This document shows positions 26,559 to 35,787 of a stretch of DNA of 53,850 bases, one piece after another. Location: contig QKED01000075.1 of the NCBI GenBank assembly GCA_003252455.1, positions 1 to 53,850 on the forward strand. Direction: 5' to 3'. The notes under the pieces were generated by a model. That model was not told where the DNA came from. It ran no database searches and saw nothing but the letters and a program-made list of their open reading frames with translations. The position numbers and the translations under genes are program-made. The stretch comes from Gammaproteobacteria bacterium. GTDB lineage: Bacteria > Pseudomonadota > Gammaproteobacteria > Thiohalomonadales > Thiohalomonadaceae. How positions within the stretch are numbered: the first letter of the stretch is position 1; each line of letters begins with the position of its first letter.

Positions 26559-27018
26559 GGTGTGCAGCTCCTTATTTTTTGGTGCACAGGTTGTTGAGTC
26601 GCAAATATGGACCTGGGGCGAGGCATCGAGTTCCCACAGATACATCAGTAAAACGTATAGGTATCGTAAGTCGTTCGATGTCGTACGAACCCGGGTGCAG
26701 TGAGCGCCGCGATTCGTGCCCTCAGTGGGCCGACGGCTACGGCACAGGCTGCGTGCAGAGGATGTGCCACAGAGGCACGAAGAGGCGGAATTCGGGCGCG
26801 ATCGTATGTTGAAACGCACCTCGCCACCTATTCGTGCAGTCTTTCCCATGCACCAATAACCGTGTTTCTCCGTCTCCTCTGTGTCTGCGTGGCTGATTGT
26901 CAGCCGTCCGGGCAAAGTATGTGCTTGCGCTGACAGAGGCGTAGATGTGGGGTGTGGCAGGTTGTAAAGCGCCGTATAGTAATAGATTGCCCGGCCACCG
27001 GACGCCCTGCGCGCACCC
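26559..27018. other. Divergent intergenic region between htpX and recC
   Basis: About 460 bases with no supportable gene. It holds the promoters of the two divergent genes, none of which I can assign with confidence, and an inverted pair of CACAGAG-type tracts (separate entry). A 6-3-6 inverted repeat GGCTGA TTG TCAGCC lies at 26891-26905. Confidence 0.5.
26766..26893. repeat. Inverted pair of CCACAGAG-type dispersed-repeat tracts
   Basis: The plus strand at 26766-26788 reads GCCACAGAGGCACGAAGAGG and a few more bases. The minus strand at 26893-26860 starts GCCACGCAGACACAGAGGAG and continues in the same purine-rich style. Such CACAGAG/CACGAAG tracts are common intergenic repeats in many environmental bacteria. 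Here two copies face each other with about 70 bases between them. A third similar tract is at the rpoS start. Confidence 0.5.
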
Positions 27019-30000
27019 ATGCTCCACCTCTATCACTCCAACCGCCTGGAGCGACTCTTCGATGCCCTGGCGATCCTCACCGACCGCCCCCTGGCAGACC
27101 CCTTCGCCGCCGAGGTGGTCGTGGCGCAGAACCCCGGTATGGCGCGTTGGTTGGCGATGCAGCTGGCGCATCGACACGGCATTGCCGCCAACCTCGATTT
27201 CCCGCTCCCGGCGAACTTTGTCTGGCGCCTCTACCGTGCCCACTTCCAGAGCCTGCCGGAGCAGCACCCCTACGAACGTCAGGTCCTCGCCTGGCGTATC
27301 CTCGACGTGCTCGACGCACTCTTGCCCCTGCCTGAGTTCACGCCCCTGGCCCACTATCTCGGCGACGAACGGGGTGCGCATGACGAGCGGCGGCGTCATC
27401 AACTCGCGGGCCGCATCGCCGACTTGTTCGACCAGTACATGGTCTACCGCCCCGACTGGATTGTGGCTTGGGAAGAGGGGAGGGCGCAGGCGGGGTGGCA
27501 GTCGTTACTTTGGCGCGCCCTCATGCCTGCCGAGGCCCCACACCGCGCCCGACTGCTGCTACAGTTCGGCGCCGCGTTGGCCCGAGGTGAGGTGAGCCCC
27601 GAGCGGCTGCCCGAGCGTGTGGCGATCTTCGGCATCGCTGCGCTACCGCCCGCCTATCTGCAGCTGTTCGATCAACTGGCACGTCACTGCGAGGTGCATC
27701 TATTCGTCCTCAACCCCTGTTGGAGCTTTTGGAGCGAGATCACCCCGGCAGCGGACCAGGCACGGCTACGCCAGCGTTGGCAGACCAGCGGTCTGCAGCC
27801 TGAGCTGGACTACTTCCAGCAGGGCAACCCGCTGCTCGCCTCCTTGGGCAAGTTGGGGCGTGACTACCAGCGTCTGCTCCATGCGCACACCACCGAGGAT
27901 TTCGAGCTCTACGACCCGCCCGAGAGCAGCGCACTGCTCGCCGAATTGCAGCGTGACATCCTCGAACTGCGGGCCCGGGGCGAGGCCGCTGAGCCACCAC
28001 ACACCCTCACGCACATCGACCGCTCAGTACAGTTGCACGCCTGTCACACACCCATGCGCGAGGTGCAGGTGCTGCACGACCAGCTACTGTCGATGTTCGA
28101 AACGCTACCAGGCCTCACCCCCGCCGATGTGGTGGTGATGACCCCCAATATCGACACCTACGCGCCCTACATCGAGGCGCACTTTGCCAGTGCCGCCGAG
28201 GATCAGCGCATCCCCTTCTCCATCGCCGACCGCAGCTCTCAGGCCGAGTTGCCGATGGTGCAGCTCTTTTTGCAGTTGCTCGACCTGCCGCGTATGCGCC
28301 TCACCCAGTCCGAGGTGTTGGGTCTGCTGGAGGTATCGGCCCTGCGTCGTCGCTTCGGGCTCGATGCGGATGCCGTAGAGCGCCTGCGTCAGTGGTTGCA
28401 TGGCGCCGGGGTACGCTGGGGTGTGGATGCCGCGCAGCGCCAGGCCGAGGGGGAGGCGGGCGGTGCACGCTTCAGTTGGCGCTACGGCCTCGACCGCCTG
28501 CTGCTCGGCTACGCCATGGCCCCGGATGCCGAGCTGTTCCAAGGCATCGCCCCCTACACGGATGTGGAGGGGGGCGAGGCCGTGCTGATCGGTGCGCTGC
28601 ATAGCCTCATCGACCACCTGGTGCGCCTGCGTACCCGCCTGCGTGCCGACCACACCCCCGCGCAGTGGCAGGGGCTCCTCAACCAACTGCTCGACGAGCT
28701 GTTGGTGGTGGAGGAGGCCGAATACCCGATCCTGCAATTTATCCGTGACGCCATCGAGCAGTGGGCCGAGGCGGCACGCCTGGCCGCATTTACGACCCCC
28801 ATCGGCATGACCCCGGTACGCGACGCCCTGCGCGGGGCACTCACCGCCAGTTATGCCACCCAACGCTTTCTCACCGGCCAAGTCACCTTTTGTGCCATGG
28901 TACCGATGCGCTCGCTGCCGTTTCGTGTGGTCTGCCTGCTCGGTATGAACGACGGAGAGTTCCCCCGCGTGGTGCACCCCTTGGGCTTCGACCTGATGGC
29001 CCAGCAACCCCGTCCCGGTGACCGCTCACGGCGAGAAGACGACCGCTATCTCTTTCTGGAGGCGCTCCTCTCCGCCCGCGACCAGCTCTACATCAGTTAT
29101 CTCGGGCGGGGTGTACGCGACAACGCCGAGCGGCTCCCCTCCTTGGTGGTCAGCGAGTTGCTCGACTATCTGGAGCAGGGCTACCGGGCCCCCGATGGCG
29201 AGCCTCTGCGCGACCAGCTGATTACCGTGCACCCCCTGCAGCCCTTCAGCCCGCGCTACTTCGTCGGCGAGCCAGGGCTTTTCTCCTACGCACAGCCGTG
29301 GCGACATGCGGCCCGGGCCCTGGTCGGCCCCAAGACGGCTGCGAGCCCCTTCCTCGATCACCCCCTCGACCCGCCCGAAACGGGGTATGACGTGGTGCAA
29401 CTCAGTGACCTGCTCGCCCTCCTGTGCCACCCACTGCGCCACTTCCTCACCCGCCGTCTGGCCATCCCGTTGGCCGTGGCAGGGCTGGAGTGCGAGGACC
29501 ACGAACCCTTTGCCCTCGACCGCGATGACCAGCGCCGGGTGCGCCAACGCCTCCTACAAGAGGCGTTGGCGGGCCATGACCTCGGTCAACGCGAGCCCAT
29601 CTATCACGCCGCCGGGGTGTTGGCCGAAGGTGCCTTCGGGCACCTCGATTATGCGGCCGAGGCGGCCAGCGCCGCCGAGTTCGCCGCCCGCCTCACCCCC
29701 TATCAAACGGGGTTGGTCGAGCCGGTGGAGCTGGATTTCACCCATCAGGGGCTTCGCCTGGTCGGTTGGATCGATCAGGTCAGCGTGAGCGGTATCCTCA
29801 CCTGGCGGCGGGCCAAGCTCAGCTATGCGGACCTTATGGGGCTGTGGCTGCGCCACCTCGCCCTCACCGTGGCACGCCGTGACGGGTGCCTCAGTCTGCA
29901 TCTGGACGAACAGGGCGAGTTCACCCTCGCGCCGATGGCCGTCGAGGAGGCGCAGGCCCTGCTCGGTGGACTCCTCGAACGCTGGCAGGCGGCGCAGCGT

Positions 30001-30249
30001 ACGCCCCTGCCCATCCCCCCCTACAGCGCCTGGGTCTACTGCGAGGCGCGATGGCTCAAGCAGGCCGAGCCCGACGAGGCGCTCAAAAGGGCCGTGCAGC
30101 GTTGGGTCGGTACCGAGCATCAGGTGGGGGAGGCGAACTACCCCGAGGCGTGGCGCCTCTACCGCGGCCAGTTCCCCGAGCCTGCCGACTTCGTCTCGAC
30201 CTTGGAGGGGCTCGTCGCCCCCCTCTTTGTCCACCGGGGAGGGGCGTGA
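27019..30249 (+). CDS. recC: Exodeoxyribonuclease V gamma subunit RecC
   Basis: Chi-recognition and scaffold subunit of the RecBCD helicase-nuclease, which processes double-strand ends; 1076 residues (E. coli 1122). The start [17 protein letters not shown] is typical of RecC. Recognisable segments include [18 protein letters not shown] near residue 38, then [15 protein letters not shown]-like sequence around residue 200, and the inactive helicase-fold stretch [13 protein letters not shown] near residue 640. RecC has lost helicase and nuclease motifs in all relatives, and it has none here. It ends in a GTGA context that overlaps or nearly touches recB, so the two are coupled. recD lies about 5.5 kb further on, beyond three unrelated genes. 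Confidence 0.95.
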   Translation: MLHLYHSNRLERLFDALAILTDRPLADPFAAEVVVAQNPGMARWLAMQLAHRHGIAANLDFPLPANFVWRLYRAHFQSLPEQHPYERQVLAWRILDVLDALLPLPEFTPLAHYLGDERGAHDERRRHQLAGRIADLFDQYMVYRPDWIVAWEEGRAQAGWQSLLWRALMPAEAPHRARLLLQFGAALARGEVSPERLPERVAIFGIAALPPAYLQLFDQLARHCEVHLFVLNPCWSFWSEITPAADQARLRQRWQTSGLQPELDYFQQGNPLLASLGKLGRDYQRLLHAHTTEDFELYDPPESSALLAELQRDILELRARGEAAEPPHTLTHIDRSVQLHACHTPMREVQVLHDQLLSMFETLPGLTPADVVVMTPNIDTYAPYIEAHFASAAEDQRIPFSIADRSSQAELPMVQLFLQLLDLPRMRLTQSEVLGLLEVSALRRRFGLDADAVERLRQWLHGAGVRWGVDAAQRQAEGEAGGARFSWRYGLDRLLLGYAMAPDAELFQGIAPYTDVEGGEAVLIGALHSLIDHLVRLRTRLRADHTPAQWQGLLNQLLDELLVVEEAEYPILQFIRDAIEQWAEAARLAAFTTPIGMTPVRDALRGALTASYATQRFLTGQVTFCAMVPMRSLPFRVVCLLGMNDGEFPRVVHPLGFDLMAQQPRPGDRSRREDDRYLFLEALLSARDQLYISYLGRGVRDNAERLPSLVVSELLDYLEQGYRAPDGEPLRDQLITVHPLQPFSPRYFVGEPGLFSYAQPWRHAARALVGPKTAASPFLDHPLDPPETGYDVVQLSDLLALLCHPLRHFLTRRLAIPLAVAGLECEDHEPFALDRDDQRRVRQRLLQEALAGHDLGQREPIYHAAGVLAEGAFGHLDYAAEAASAAEFAARLTPYQTGLVEPVELDFTHQGLRLVGWIDQVSVSGILTWRRAKLSYADLMGLWLRHLALTVARRDGCLSLHLDEQGEFTLAPMAVEEAQALLGGLLERWQAAQRTPLPIPPYSAWVYCEARWLKQAEPDEALKRAVQRWVGTEHQVGEANYPEAWRLYRGQFPEPADFVSTLEGLVAPLFVHRGGA

Positions 30250-30251
30250 AC

Positions 30252-33200
30252 ATGCAGCCGCTCGACCCGAATCAGATGCCGCTGCACGGGCGCCGACTCA
30301 TCGAGGCGAGCGCCGGCACGGGCAAGACCTTCACCCTCGCCGCCCTCTACCTGCGCCTGCTGCTGGAGTGTGAGCACACTGTCGATCAGATCCTCGTGGT
30401 CACCTTCACCGAGGCCGCCACCGAGGAGCTGCGCGGACGCATACGTGCACGTATCCGCCAAATGGTGCAGCGCCTGCAGGGCGGGCGACCGGCCGACCCC
30501 CACTTGGAGGCCTTGGTCGCCACCACTACCCCTGAGAGGGCGCTACCGCTACTCGACGCTGCACTCAAACGCATGGATGAGGCGGCCATCTTTACCATCC
30601 ATGGCTTCTGTCGGCGTATGCTCGCCGAGAACGCCTTCGAGAGTGGCCTCACCTTCGACCATGAGTTGGTCACCGACCTGGCGGAGCTGGAAGAGGAGGC
30701 GGTGCACACCTTTTGGCGCACCCGCTGCTACCCCATGGACACGCGGCAGGCGCGCTGGATGCGTGGTCAGTGGCCCACCCCGGGCGCGCTGCAGGCCAAC
30801 CTACGCGGTTGGCTGGGGCGCGAGGCGGGGGGCTGCCGTCTGCCCGTAGGGCTCGACGGCTTTGATGCGGAGATGGCCCGCCACCAGACGCAGTTTGCCG
30901 CACTGGCCGCACACTGGGCCGCTGATGGCGCGACGGTGCGCGACCTGCTCTTGGGCAGCAAGGCGCTCAACGGCAACAGCTATAAAACGGCACAACTCCC
31001 CGCGTGGCTCGACGCCCTGGAGGCCTGGTTCACCGCCGGTGACGCCACCGCACCACCTCCGGCCAGGGTGGAGAAGTTCACCCCGGCGGAGCTGGAGCGT
31101 GGCACCAAGAAGAACCAGACCACGCCCACGCACCCGCTCTTCGAGCAGTTGGCCGCCTATCTGCAGCGCCCCGACACCCTGCGTGCGCAGATGCTCGCCG
31201 AGGCCCACACCTACCTACGCCAACGTCTCGGCGAGCTGAAGGCAGTGCGCAATCTGCTCGGCTTCGACGACCTACTCACCCTGCTCGATCGTGCGTTGCA
31301 GGCCCCGGCCGGCGGGCGGCTCGCCGAGCGGGTGCGCGGGCGCTTCCCGGTGGCCCTCATCGACGAGTTCCAGGACACCGACCCGACCCAATACCGCATC
31401 TTCGACACCCTCTATCCGCCGGGAGGCGAGGCGAGCCTGTTCCTCGTCGGCGACCCGAAGCAGGCGATCTACGGCTTCCGTGGGGCGGATATCTTCGCCT
31501 ACCTCGCGGCCCGTGACGCCACGCCCGAGGCCGACGCCCAGTTTACCTTGGAGACCAACTGGCGCTCGGTCACCCCACTGGTGGCCGGGGTCAACGCCCT
31601 CTTCGCGCAGCACCAGGAGCCCTTCGTGCTGGCACGGGGGATCCCCTTTCACGCGGTGCAGGCTGCCGGGGCGAGCGATGCCGAGCCGTTCACCTACGAT
31701 GGTGCCTCTTCTCCCCCTATCACCCTTTACCAACTCACCCGCGACCACACCGGCGACGACAAGTCTGCGCCGAGCAAGGAGCGCGCCTACGCCGCCATCC
31801 TCGAACCCCTGGCGGACGAGATCGCCGAACTGCTCAACGCCGCGGGCGAGGGGCGCGCCCGTCTCGGCGAGCGTCCCCTCGCGGCACGAGACATCGCCGT
31901 GCTGGTCGCCACCCACAGCCAGGCGCGTCGGGTGCAGCGGGTGCTGCACGCGCGCGGGGTCGCGAGCGCCTACCAAGGTCGAGCCAGTGTCTTCGCCAGC
32001 GTCGAGGCCGAGGAGCTGGAGAGGGTGCTGCAGGCGGTCAATACGCCCGGTCATGCAGGCCGGCTACGCGCGGCACTAGCCACTGGCCTGCTCGGCTACA
32101 GCGCCGCACGCCTCGATGCCCTGCAGGGGCACGAACTGGCCTGGGAGGGGGAGTTGGTGCGCTTTGCCGACTACCTGGAGGTGTGGCGTCATCGTGGTGT
32201 GATGGCCCTGCTGCAACGCCTATTGATCGAGCAGCAGATCCCGACCCGTCTGCTCACCACCCCCGATGGCGAGCGACGCATTACCGACCTGTTGCAACTC
32301 GGTGAATTACTGCAGGAGGCGCAGGGGCGCCACCACGGCCAGGAGGCGTTACTGCGCTGGTTCGAGGAGCAGCGCCGCGCCCCGAACGGCGACGAGGAGG
32401 CACAGCAACTGCGCCTGGAGAGCGATGCACCGCTGGTGAAGGTGATCACCATCCACAAGTCCAAGGGGCTGGAGTTCCCCCTGGTCTTTCTCCCCTTTCT
32501 CTGGGCCCGTGGCCAGGAGCGGAGCGAACCACCGCGCACGCTGCACGACGCCGACGGCCGCGCCTGCCTCGACTTTGGTAGCGAGGTAAACGAGCACCTG
32601 GCGCGGTGGCGCGAAGAGGGGCTGGCCGAACAGTTGCGCCTGCTCTATGTCGCCCTCACGCGAGCGCGCAACCGTTGTGTGCTGGTGTGGGGCGACATTG
32701 CCGGGGCCGGACGCAGCGGCCTCGCGTGGCTACTGCATGGCGAACCTGGCCTCGACGAGCTGGCGTTGGAGGCGCGCTTCAAGGCGCTGGGTGACGACGC
32801 GATCGGTGCCACCCTGCGCGCACTGGCCGAGTCTCACCCCGAGTCCTTCCACTACGCCCGGTTACCCGAGGCGCGGTTTACCCCGTTCCAGGGCCACACC
32901 CAGCCCCCGGATCTCACCCCGGCACGGGTCTTCGCCGGTGAGCTGCGCCCGCCGTGGCGTATCGGCAGCTACACGACCCTGGCCAGCGGTATCCACGTCG
33001 CCCCCCCGAACCTGCCGGAGCTCCCCGACCACGACGCCCAAGGGCCCGACGTATCTTCACGTGCCGACCTGCCCGGTGAACACCTCGACCGCTTCAGCTT
33101 CCCGCGTGGCGCGCGGGCGGGGACGCTGTTACACAGCCTCTTCGAGCTGATCGACTTCACCCAGGTGGGGCGCGAAGACCTGCTGACCCTGGCCGAGCGT

Positions 33201-33794
33201 CAGCTCCAACGCTTCGGTTTCGAGTCGAAGTGGAGCGAGGTCCTGGCCGACTGGGTGCTCGACGTCCTCGCCACCCCGCTCGATGCCTCCGGGCTCTCGC
33301 TGCGGCAGGTGTCCACTGCACGCCGTTTGGTGGAGCTGGAGTTCTATCTACCGGTGCGCCACCTCGACGCCGTTCGCCTCGACCGGCTCTGTGCCGAGGG
33401 GTTTGGCCGCGACGACCTCCCACCGCTCAAACCCCAGCAGCTCGATGGTCTGCTCAAGGGCTTCATCGACCTGGTGTTCGAGGCCGACGGGCGCTGGTAT
33501 GTGGTCGACTACAAGTCCAACTGGCTCGGCGACACCCCGGCGGCCTACAGCGAGGCACGGGTGGCCGAGGCGATCTTCGCCCACCGCTACGAGCTGCAGT
33601 ACGTGCTCTATACCCTGGCACTGCACCGCTACCTACAGCGGCGTCTGCCGGCGTACGACCCCGAGCGCCACCTCGGTGGGGTGCGCTATCTGTTTCTGCG
33701 CGGAATGCCCGAGGCGGGCGTGCACGCGGTCGCCGCACCGTTGGAGATGGTGTTGACCTTGGAGCGTTGGTTGGTCGCCGATAACAGGGCCTAG
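30252..33794 (+). CDS. recB: Exodeoxyribonuclease V beta subunit RecB
   Basis: 3'-5' helicase and the only nuclease of RecBCD; 1180 residues, the same as E. coli. I start at the ATG of MQPLDPNQMPLHGRRL, 2 bases after the recC stop, with a GGGGAGGGG ribosome site; a GTG two codons earlier would overlap recC by GTGA and is also plausible. Superfamily 1 motifs are clear: Walker A IEASAGTGKTFTLAAL at residue 18, DEFQDTDPTQ (motif II), and LYVALTRARNRCVLVW (motif VI). The C-terminal nuclease has the metal ligands in FIDLVFEADGRWYVVDYKSN at about residues 1071-1090, with D, D and K all kept. The subunit looks fully active. Confidence 0.97.
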   Translation: MQPLDPNQMPLHGRRLIEASAGTGKTFTLAALYLRLLLECEHTVDQILVVTFTEAATEELRGRIRARIRQMVQRLQGGRPADPHLEALVATTTPERALPLLDAALKRMDEAAIFTIHGFCRRMLAENAFESGLTFDHELVTDLAELEEEAVHTFWRTRCYPMDTRQARWMRGQWPTPGALQANLRGWLGREAGGCRLPVGLDGFDAEMARHQTQFAALAAHWAADGATVRDLLLGSKALNGNSYKTAQLPAWLDALEAWFTAGDATAPPPARVEKFTPAELERGTKKNQTTPTHPLFEQLAAYLQRPDTLRAQMLAEAHTYLRQRLGELKAVRNLLGFDDLLTLLDRALQAPAGGRLAERVRGRFPVALIDEFQDTDPTQYRIFDTLYPPGGEASLFLVGDPKQAIYGFRGADIFAYLAARDATPEADAQFTLETNWRSVTPLVAGVNALFAQHQEPFVLARGIPFHAVQAAGASDAEPFTYDGASSPPITLYQLTRDHTGDDKSAPSKERAYAAILEPLADEIAELLNAAGEGRARLGERPLAARDIAVLVATHSQARRVQRVLHARGVASAYQGRASVFASVEAEELERVLQAVNTPGHAGRLRAALATGLLGYSAARLDALQGHELAWEGELVRFADYLEVWRHRGVMALLQRLLIEQQIPTRLLTTPDGERRITDLLQLGELLQEAQGRHHGQEALLRWFEEQRRAPNGDEEAQQLRLESDAPLVKVITIHKSKGLEFPLVFLPFLWARGQERSEPPRTLHDADGRACLDFGSEVNEHLARWREEGLAEQLRLLYVALTRARNRCVLVWGDIAGAGRSGLAWLLHGEPGLDELALEARFKALGDDAIGATLRALAESHPESFHYARLPEARFTPFQGHTQPPDLTPARVFAGELRPPWRIGSYTTLASGIHVAPPNLPELPDHDAQGPDVSSRADLPGEHLDRFSFPRGARAGTLLHSLFELIDFTQVGREDLLTLAERQLQRFGFESKWSEVLADWVLDVLATPLDASGLSLRQVSTARRLVELEFYLPVRHLDAVRLDRLCAEGFGRDDLPPLKPQQLDGLLKGFIDLVFEADGRWYVVDYKSNWLGDTPAAYSEARVAEAIFAHRYELQYVLYTLALHRYLQRRLPAYDPERHLGGVRYLFLRGMPEAGVHAVAAPLEMVLTLERWLVADNRA

Positions 33795-33882
33795 GCGTAG
33801 GTGCGCGTAGGGTATTCAGCCGGGGGCATTTGCGCTAGCATCGCCCGGCCCCGACGTGCGGGCCACTGCCAGGAGCCGCGCG

Positions 33883-34563
33883 ATGGCGCCCCACACCGAC
33901 CCTGAATCGCCCCTCTACCTCGATCAGACGACACTAGAGCAGGGCATCGAGCGGTTGATCGAGGCCCTGCTGCACGAGGGGCGGGCGGTGGTCGACGACG
34001 CTCTCCCTACCGCCCTGGTCGCCGCATTGCAGGCCGAGTTCCACGCCGTACACGCAGAGGGCGGTTTCCGCCCGGCGGCCATCGGGCGTGGCGGTGAGCG
34101 CCATGTCGACCCCGAGGTGCGTGGCGATGAGATGATGTGGCTCGCCCCCGACGCCCCGTTGCCCGCCTGGCAGGCCTACCGCCACTTCGTTGCGGCCTAT
34201 CAACAGGCGCTCAATCGGGCCCTCTACCTCTGCATCGATCACTTCGAGGGGATGTACGCCCGCTACCCACCAGGGGGTGGGTATGCGGCCCATTTCGACC
34301 GCTTTGTCGGCAGTGAAGAGCGGGTCGTGACCTTGATCCTCTACCTCAATGCCGCGGGCTGGTGCGCCGAGGATGGCGGTGAGCTGCGCATCTACGCGGG
34401 GGATACAGTGTCGGGAGAGTACCAGACGGTGTTGCCCACGCAGGGGCGTCTGGTCACCTTCATCACCCAGGGGCTGCTGCACGAGGTGATGCCAGGGCGG
34501 CGTGAGCGGCTCAGCCTCACTGGCTGGTTTCGTACCCGTGGGAGGGGCCCGTTGGGGCTCTGA
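33883..34563 (+). CDS. 2-oxoglutarate/Fe(II)-dependent oxygenase, prolyl-4-hydroxylase-like
   Basis: 226 residues from an ATG with AGGAG 7 bases upstream. The double-stranded beta-helix core carries the iron ligands HxD in YAAHFDRFVGSEER and a distal His in TQGLLHEVMPGRRERLS, with the downstream Arg (in RRERLSLTGWFR) that would bind the 2-oxoglutarate carboxylate. Between them lies LILYLNAAGWCAEDGGELRIY, typical of the P4H-like (COG3751/PKHD) group. The natural substrate cannot be predicted; protein or small-molecule hydroxylation are both possible. It is placed between recB and the recD side of the cluster with the same orientation, 88 bases after the recB stop. No functional link to DNA repair is evident. 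Confidence 0.85.
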   Translation: MAPHTDPESPLYLDQTTLEQGIERLIEALLHEGRAVVDDALPTALVAALQAEFHAVHAEGGFRPAAIGRGGERHVDPEVRGDEMMWLAPDAPLPAWQAYRHFVAAYQQALNRALYLCIDHFEGMYARYPPGGGYAAHFDRFVGSEERVVTLILYLNAAGWCAEDGGELRIYAGDTVSGEYQTVLPTQGRLVTFITQGLLHEVMPGRRERLSLTGWFRTRGRGPLGL

Positions 34564-34615
34564 AGAGGGGGGAGGGCGCCGCCCGAGTGGGTCGGCGCGC
34601 GACGCCTGGGGTGGC

Positions 34616-34897
34616 TCAGGCGTAGGTGCAGAGGTAGGCGGTCTCGACCGGCACCTGCAGCTTGAATCGGGTGTTGGCCGGTACCTGGAAGCTGTCGCCC
34701 GCCACGTAGGTGCCCCACTCCTCGCTGCCGGGGAGCTGCACGACGAGACGGCCACTGACCACGGTCATGGTCTCCAACTGGCTGGTGCCGAACTCGTAGT
34801 CGCCCTTGGCCATCACGCCGACGGTGGCGGGGAGGGTCTCGGTCTGAAAGGCGATGGAGACGACATTGCCATCGAAATAGCTGTTGGTGTTGAACAC
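34616..34897 (-). CDS. ppnP: Pyrimidine/purine nucleoside phosphorylase (DUF1255 family)
   Basis: 93 residues of the small cupin-like PpnP/YaiE family, which cleaves nucleosides with phosphate to base and ribose-1-phosphate. The start is a GTG giving [18 protein letters not shown], preceded by AAGGAA; this matches the normal family N terminus. Diagnostic segments are [29 protein letters not shown] and [13 protein letters not shown], ending in TAYLCTYA. It is the only minus-strand gene between recC and rpoS, and interrupts the recBCD region. A nucleotide-salvage role near a DNA-degrading enzyme is suggestive but unproven. Confidence 0.93.
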   Translation of the reverse strand: MFNTNSYFDGNVVSIAFQTETLPATVGVMAKGDYEFGTSQLETMTVVSGRLVVQLPGSEEWGTYVAGDSFQVPANTRFKLQVPVETAYLCTYA

Positions 34898-35056
34898 GGT
34901 GGGTTCCTTGTAGGTAAGGGACAGGAGAATTTTTTCGCCCGCGATGTTACCCCGACTCACGGCGCGCGACCAGCGCCGCGGCTGGTAATCTGGCGCGCTT
35001 GTCGCTAGATTGTTGGGCTGCTGCCGGGTTGCCCGGTCTTAGCCACTGCCACCGGG

Positions 35057-35767
35057 ATGCCCATGCCGTATCAGCTCGAACCTCGCCAACTCGACATCGC
35101 CTTCCAGCAAGGGGAGCTGAACACCGAGGGGGGCGTCGTGCGCTTCTCGACCCACGCCCTCGGCGAGCTACACCTCACCTCCGGGCGGTTGGCCGCGTGT
35201 GACCCCTTCATCCAACTCGCCCCCGAGCCCTTCTCCCTGGCGCTCCCGCCCGGCCACTATCCGGTCGAGTTGGCGGTGGCGCACTTTCCCAATGGCGACG
35301 AGCGTAGCGCCTTCGCCCGCCTGCGCCTCGGCACGGGGGCGGCGCAGCGCTGGCAGATGGCGCTCTTGGCCGGACAGTCCGCCGCGACGCTGGAGGTGGA
35401 CCAGTACTTCGGCTACCAGGCCGATATGGGCGCCGGCGGCTTCATGGACGCTACCCTGGGCACCGAACTGACGGCGGATGAGGCCGCCAACCCCGACCTC
35501 TTCGAGCGCTTCACCCAGGCCATGGCCGAACACTTTCGCCCCTCGCGCGGCTGGATGGAGTACACCCCGCCCCGTGACGACGGTGTCACCGAGGGCCCCA
35601 ACCTCATCGCCTTCACCAGTGGTTGGGGCGGTGGCACCTATCCCACCTTCTTCGGCCTCTCGCGGCGAGGGGCGGTGGTCGCGGTGGTGACCGATTTCAT
35701 GCTCATCCCCACCGAGGCCTGGGGCCTGCCGCCTTGTGGGGAACGGCCCTGGTGGCGCCTCTGGTAG
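35057..35767 (+). CDS. DUF4241 domain protein
   Basis: 236 residues matching the pattern I know for DUF4241: FSTHALGELHLTSGRLAACDP near the start, LPPGHYPVELAVAHF, a GYQADMGAGGFMD segment, and the C-terminal IAFTSGWGGGTYPTFFGLSRRG with VAVVTDFMLI. Function unknown; members occur scattered in bacteria, sometimes near toxin-immunity genes. The last 15 or so residues (GLPPCGERPWWRLW) fall outside the usual domain and run close to the recD start. The gene ends 20 bases before the chosen recD start, so the two are likely cotranscribed. No ribosome site is evident at the ATG (preceded by CACCGGG). Confidence 0.75.
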   Translation: MPMPYQLEPRQLDIAFQQGELNTEGGVVRFSTHALGELHLTSGRLAACDPFIQLAPEPFSLALPPGHYPVELAVAHFPNGDERSAFARLRLGTGAAQRWQMALLAGQSAATLEVDQYFGYQADMGAGGFMDATLGTELTADEAANPDLFERFTQAMAEHFRPSRGWMEYTPPRDDGVTEGPNLIAFTSGWGGGTYPTFFGLSRRGAVVAVVTDFMLIPTEAWGLPPCGERPWWRLW

Positions 35768-35787
35768 GCGCGACGGGGCAGGGCGAC

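Noticed and set aside
26559-27020. N-terminal extension of htpX
   Set aside because: The extra 154 residues read through repeat-like non-coding DNA; the MKRVLLF start with AAGGAG fits the family.
29886-30251. Extension of recB into the end of recC
   Set aside because: It is out of frame with recC and lacks RecB-like sequence; the ATG at 30252, or GTG at 30246, has a ribosome site.
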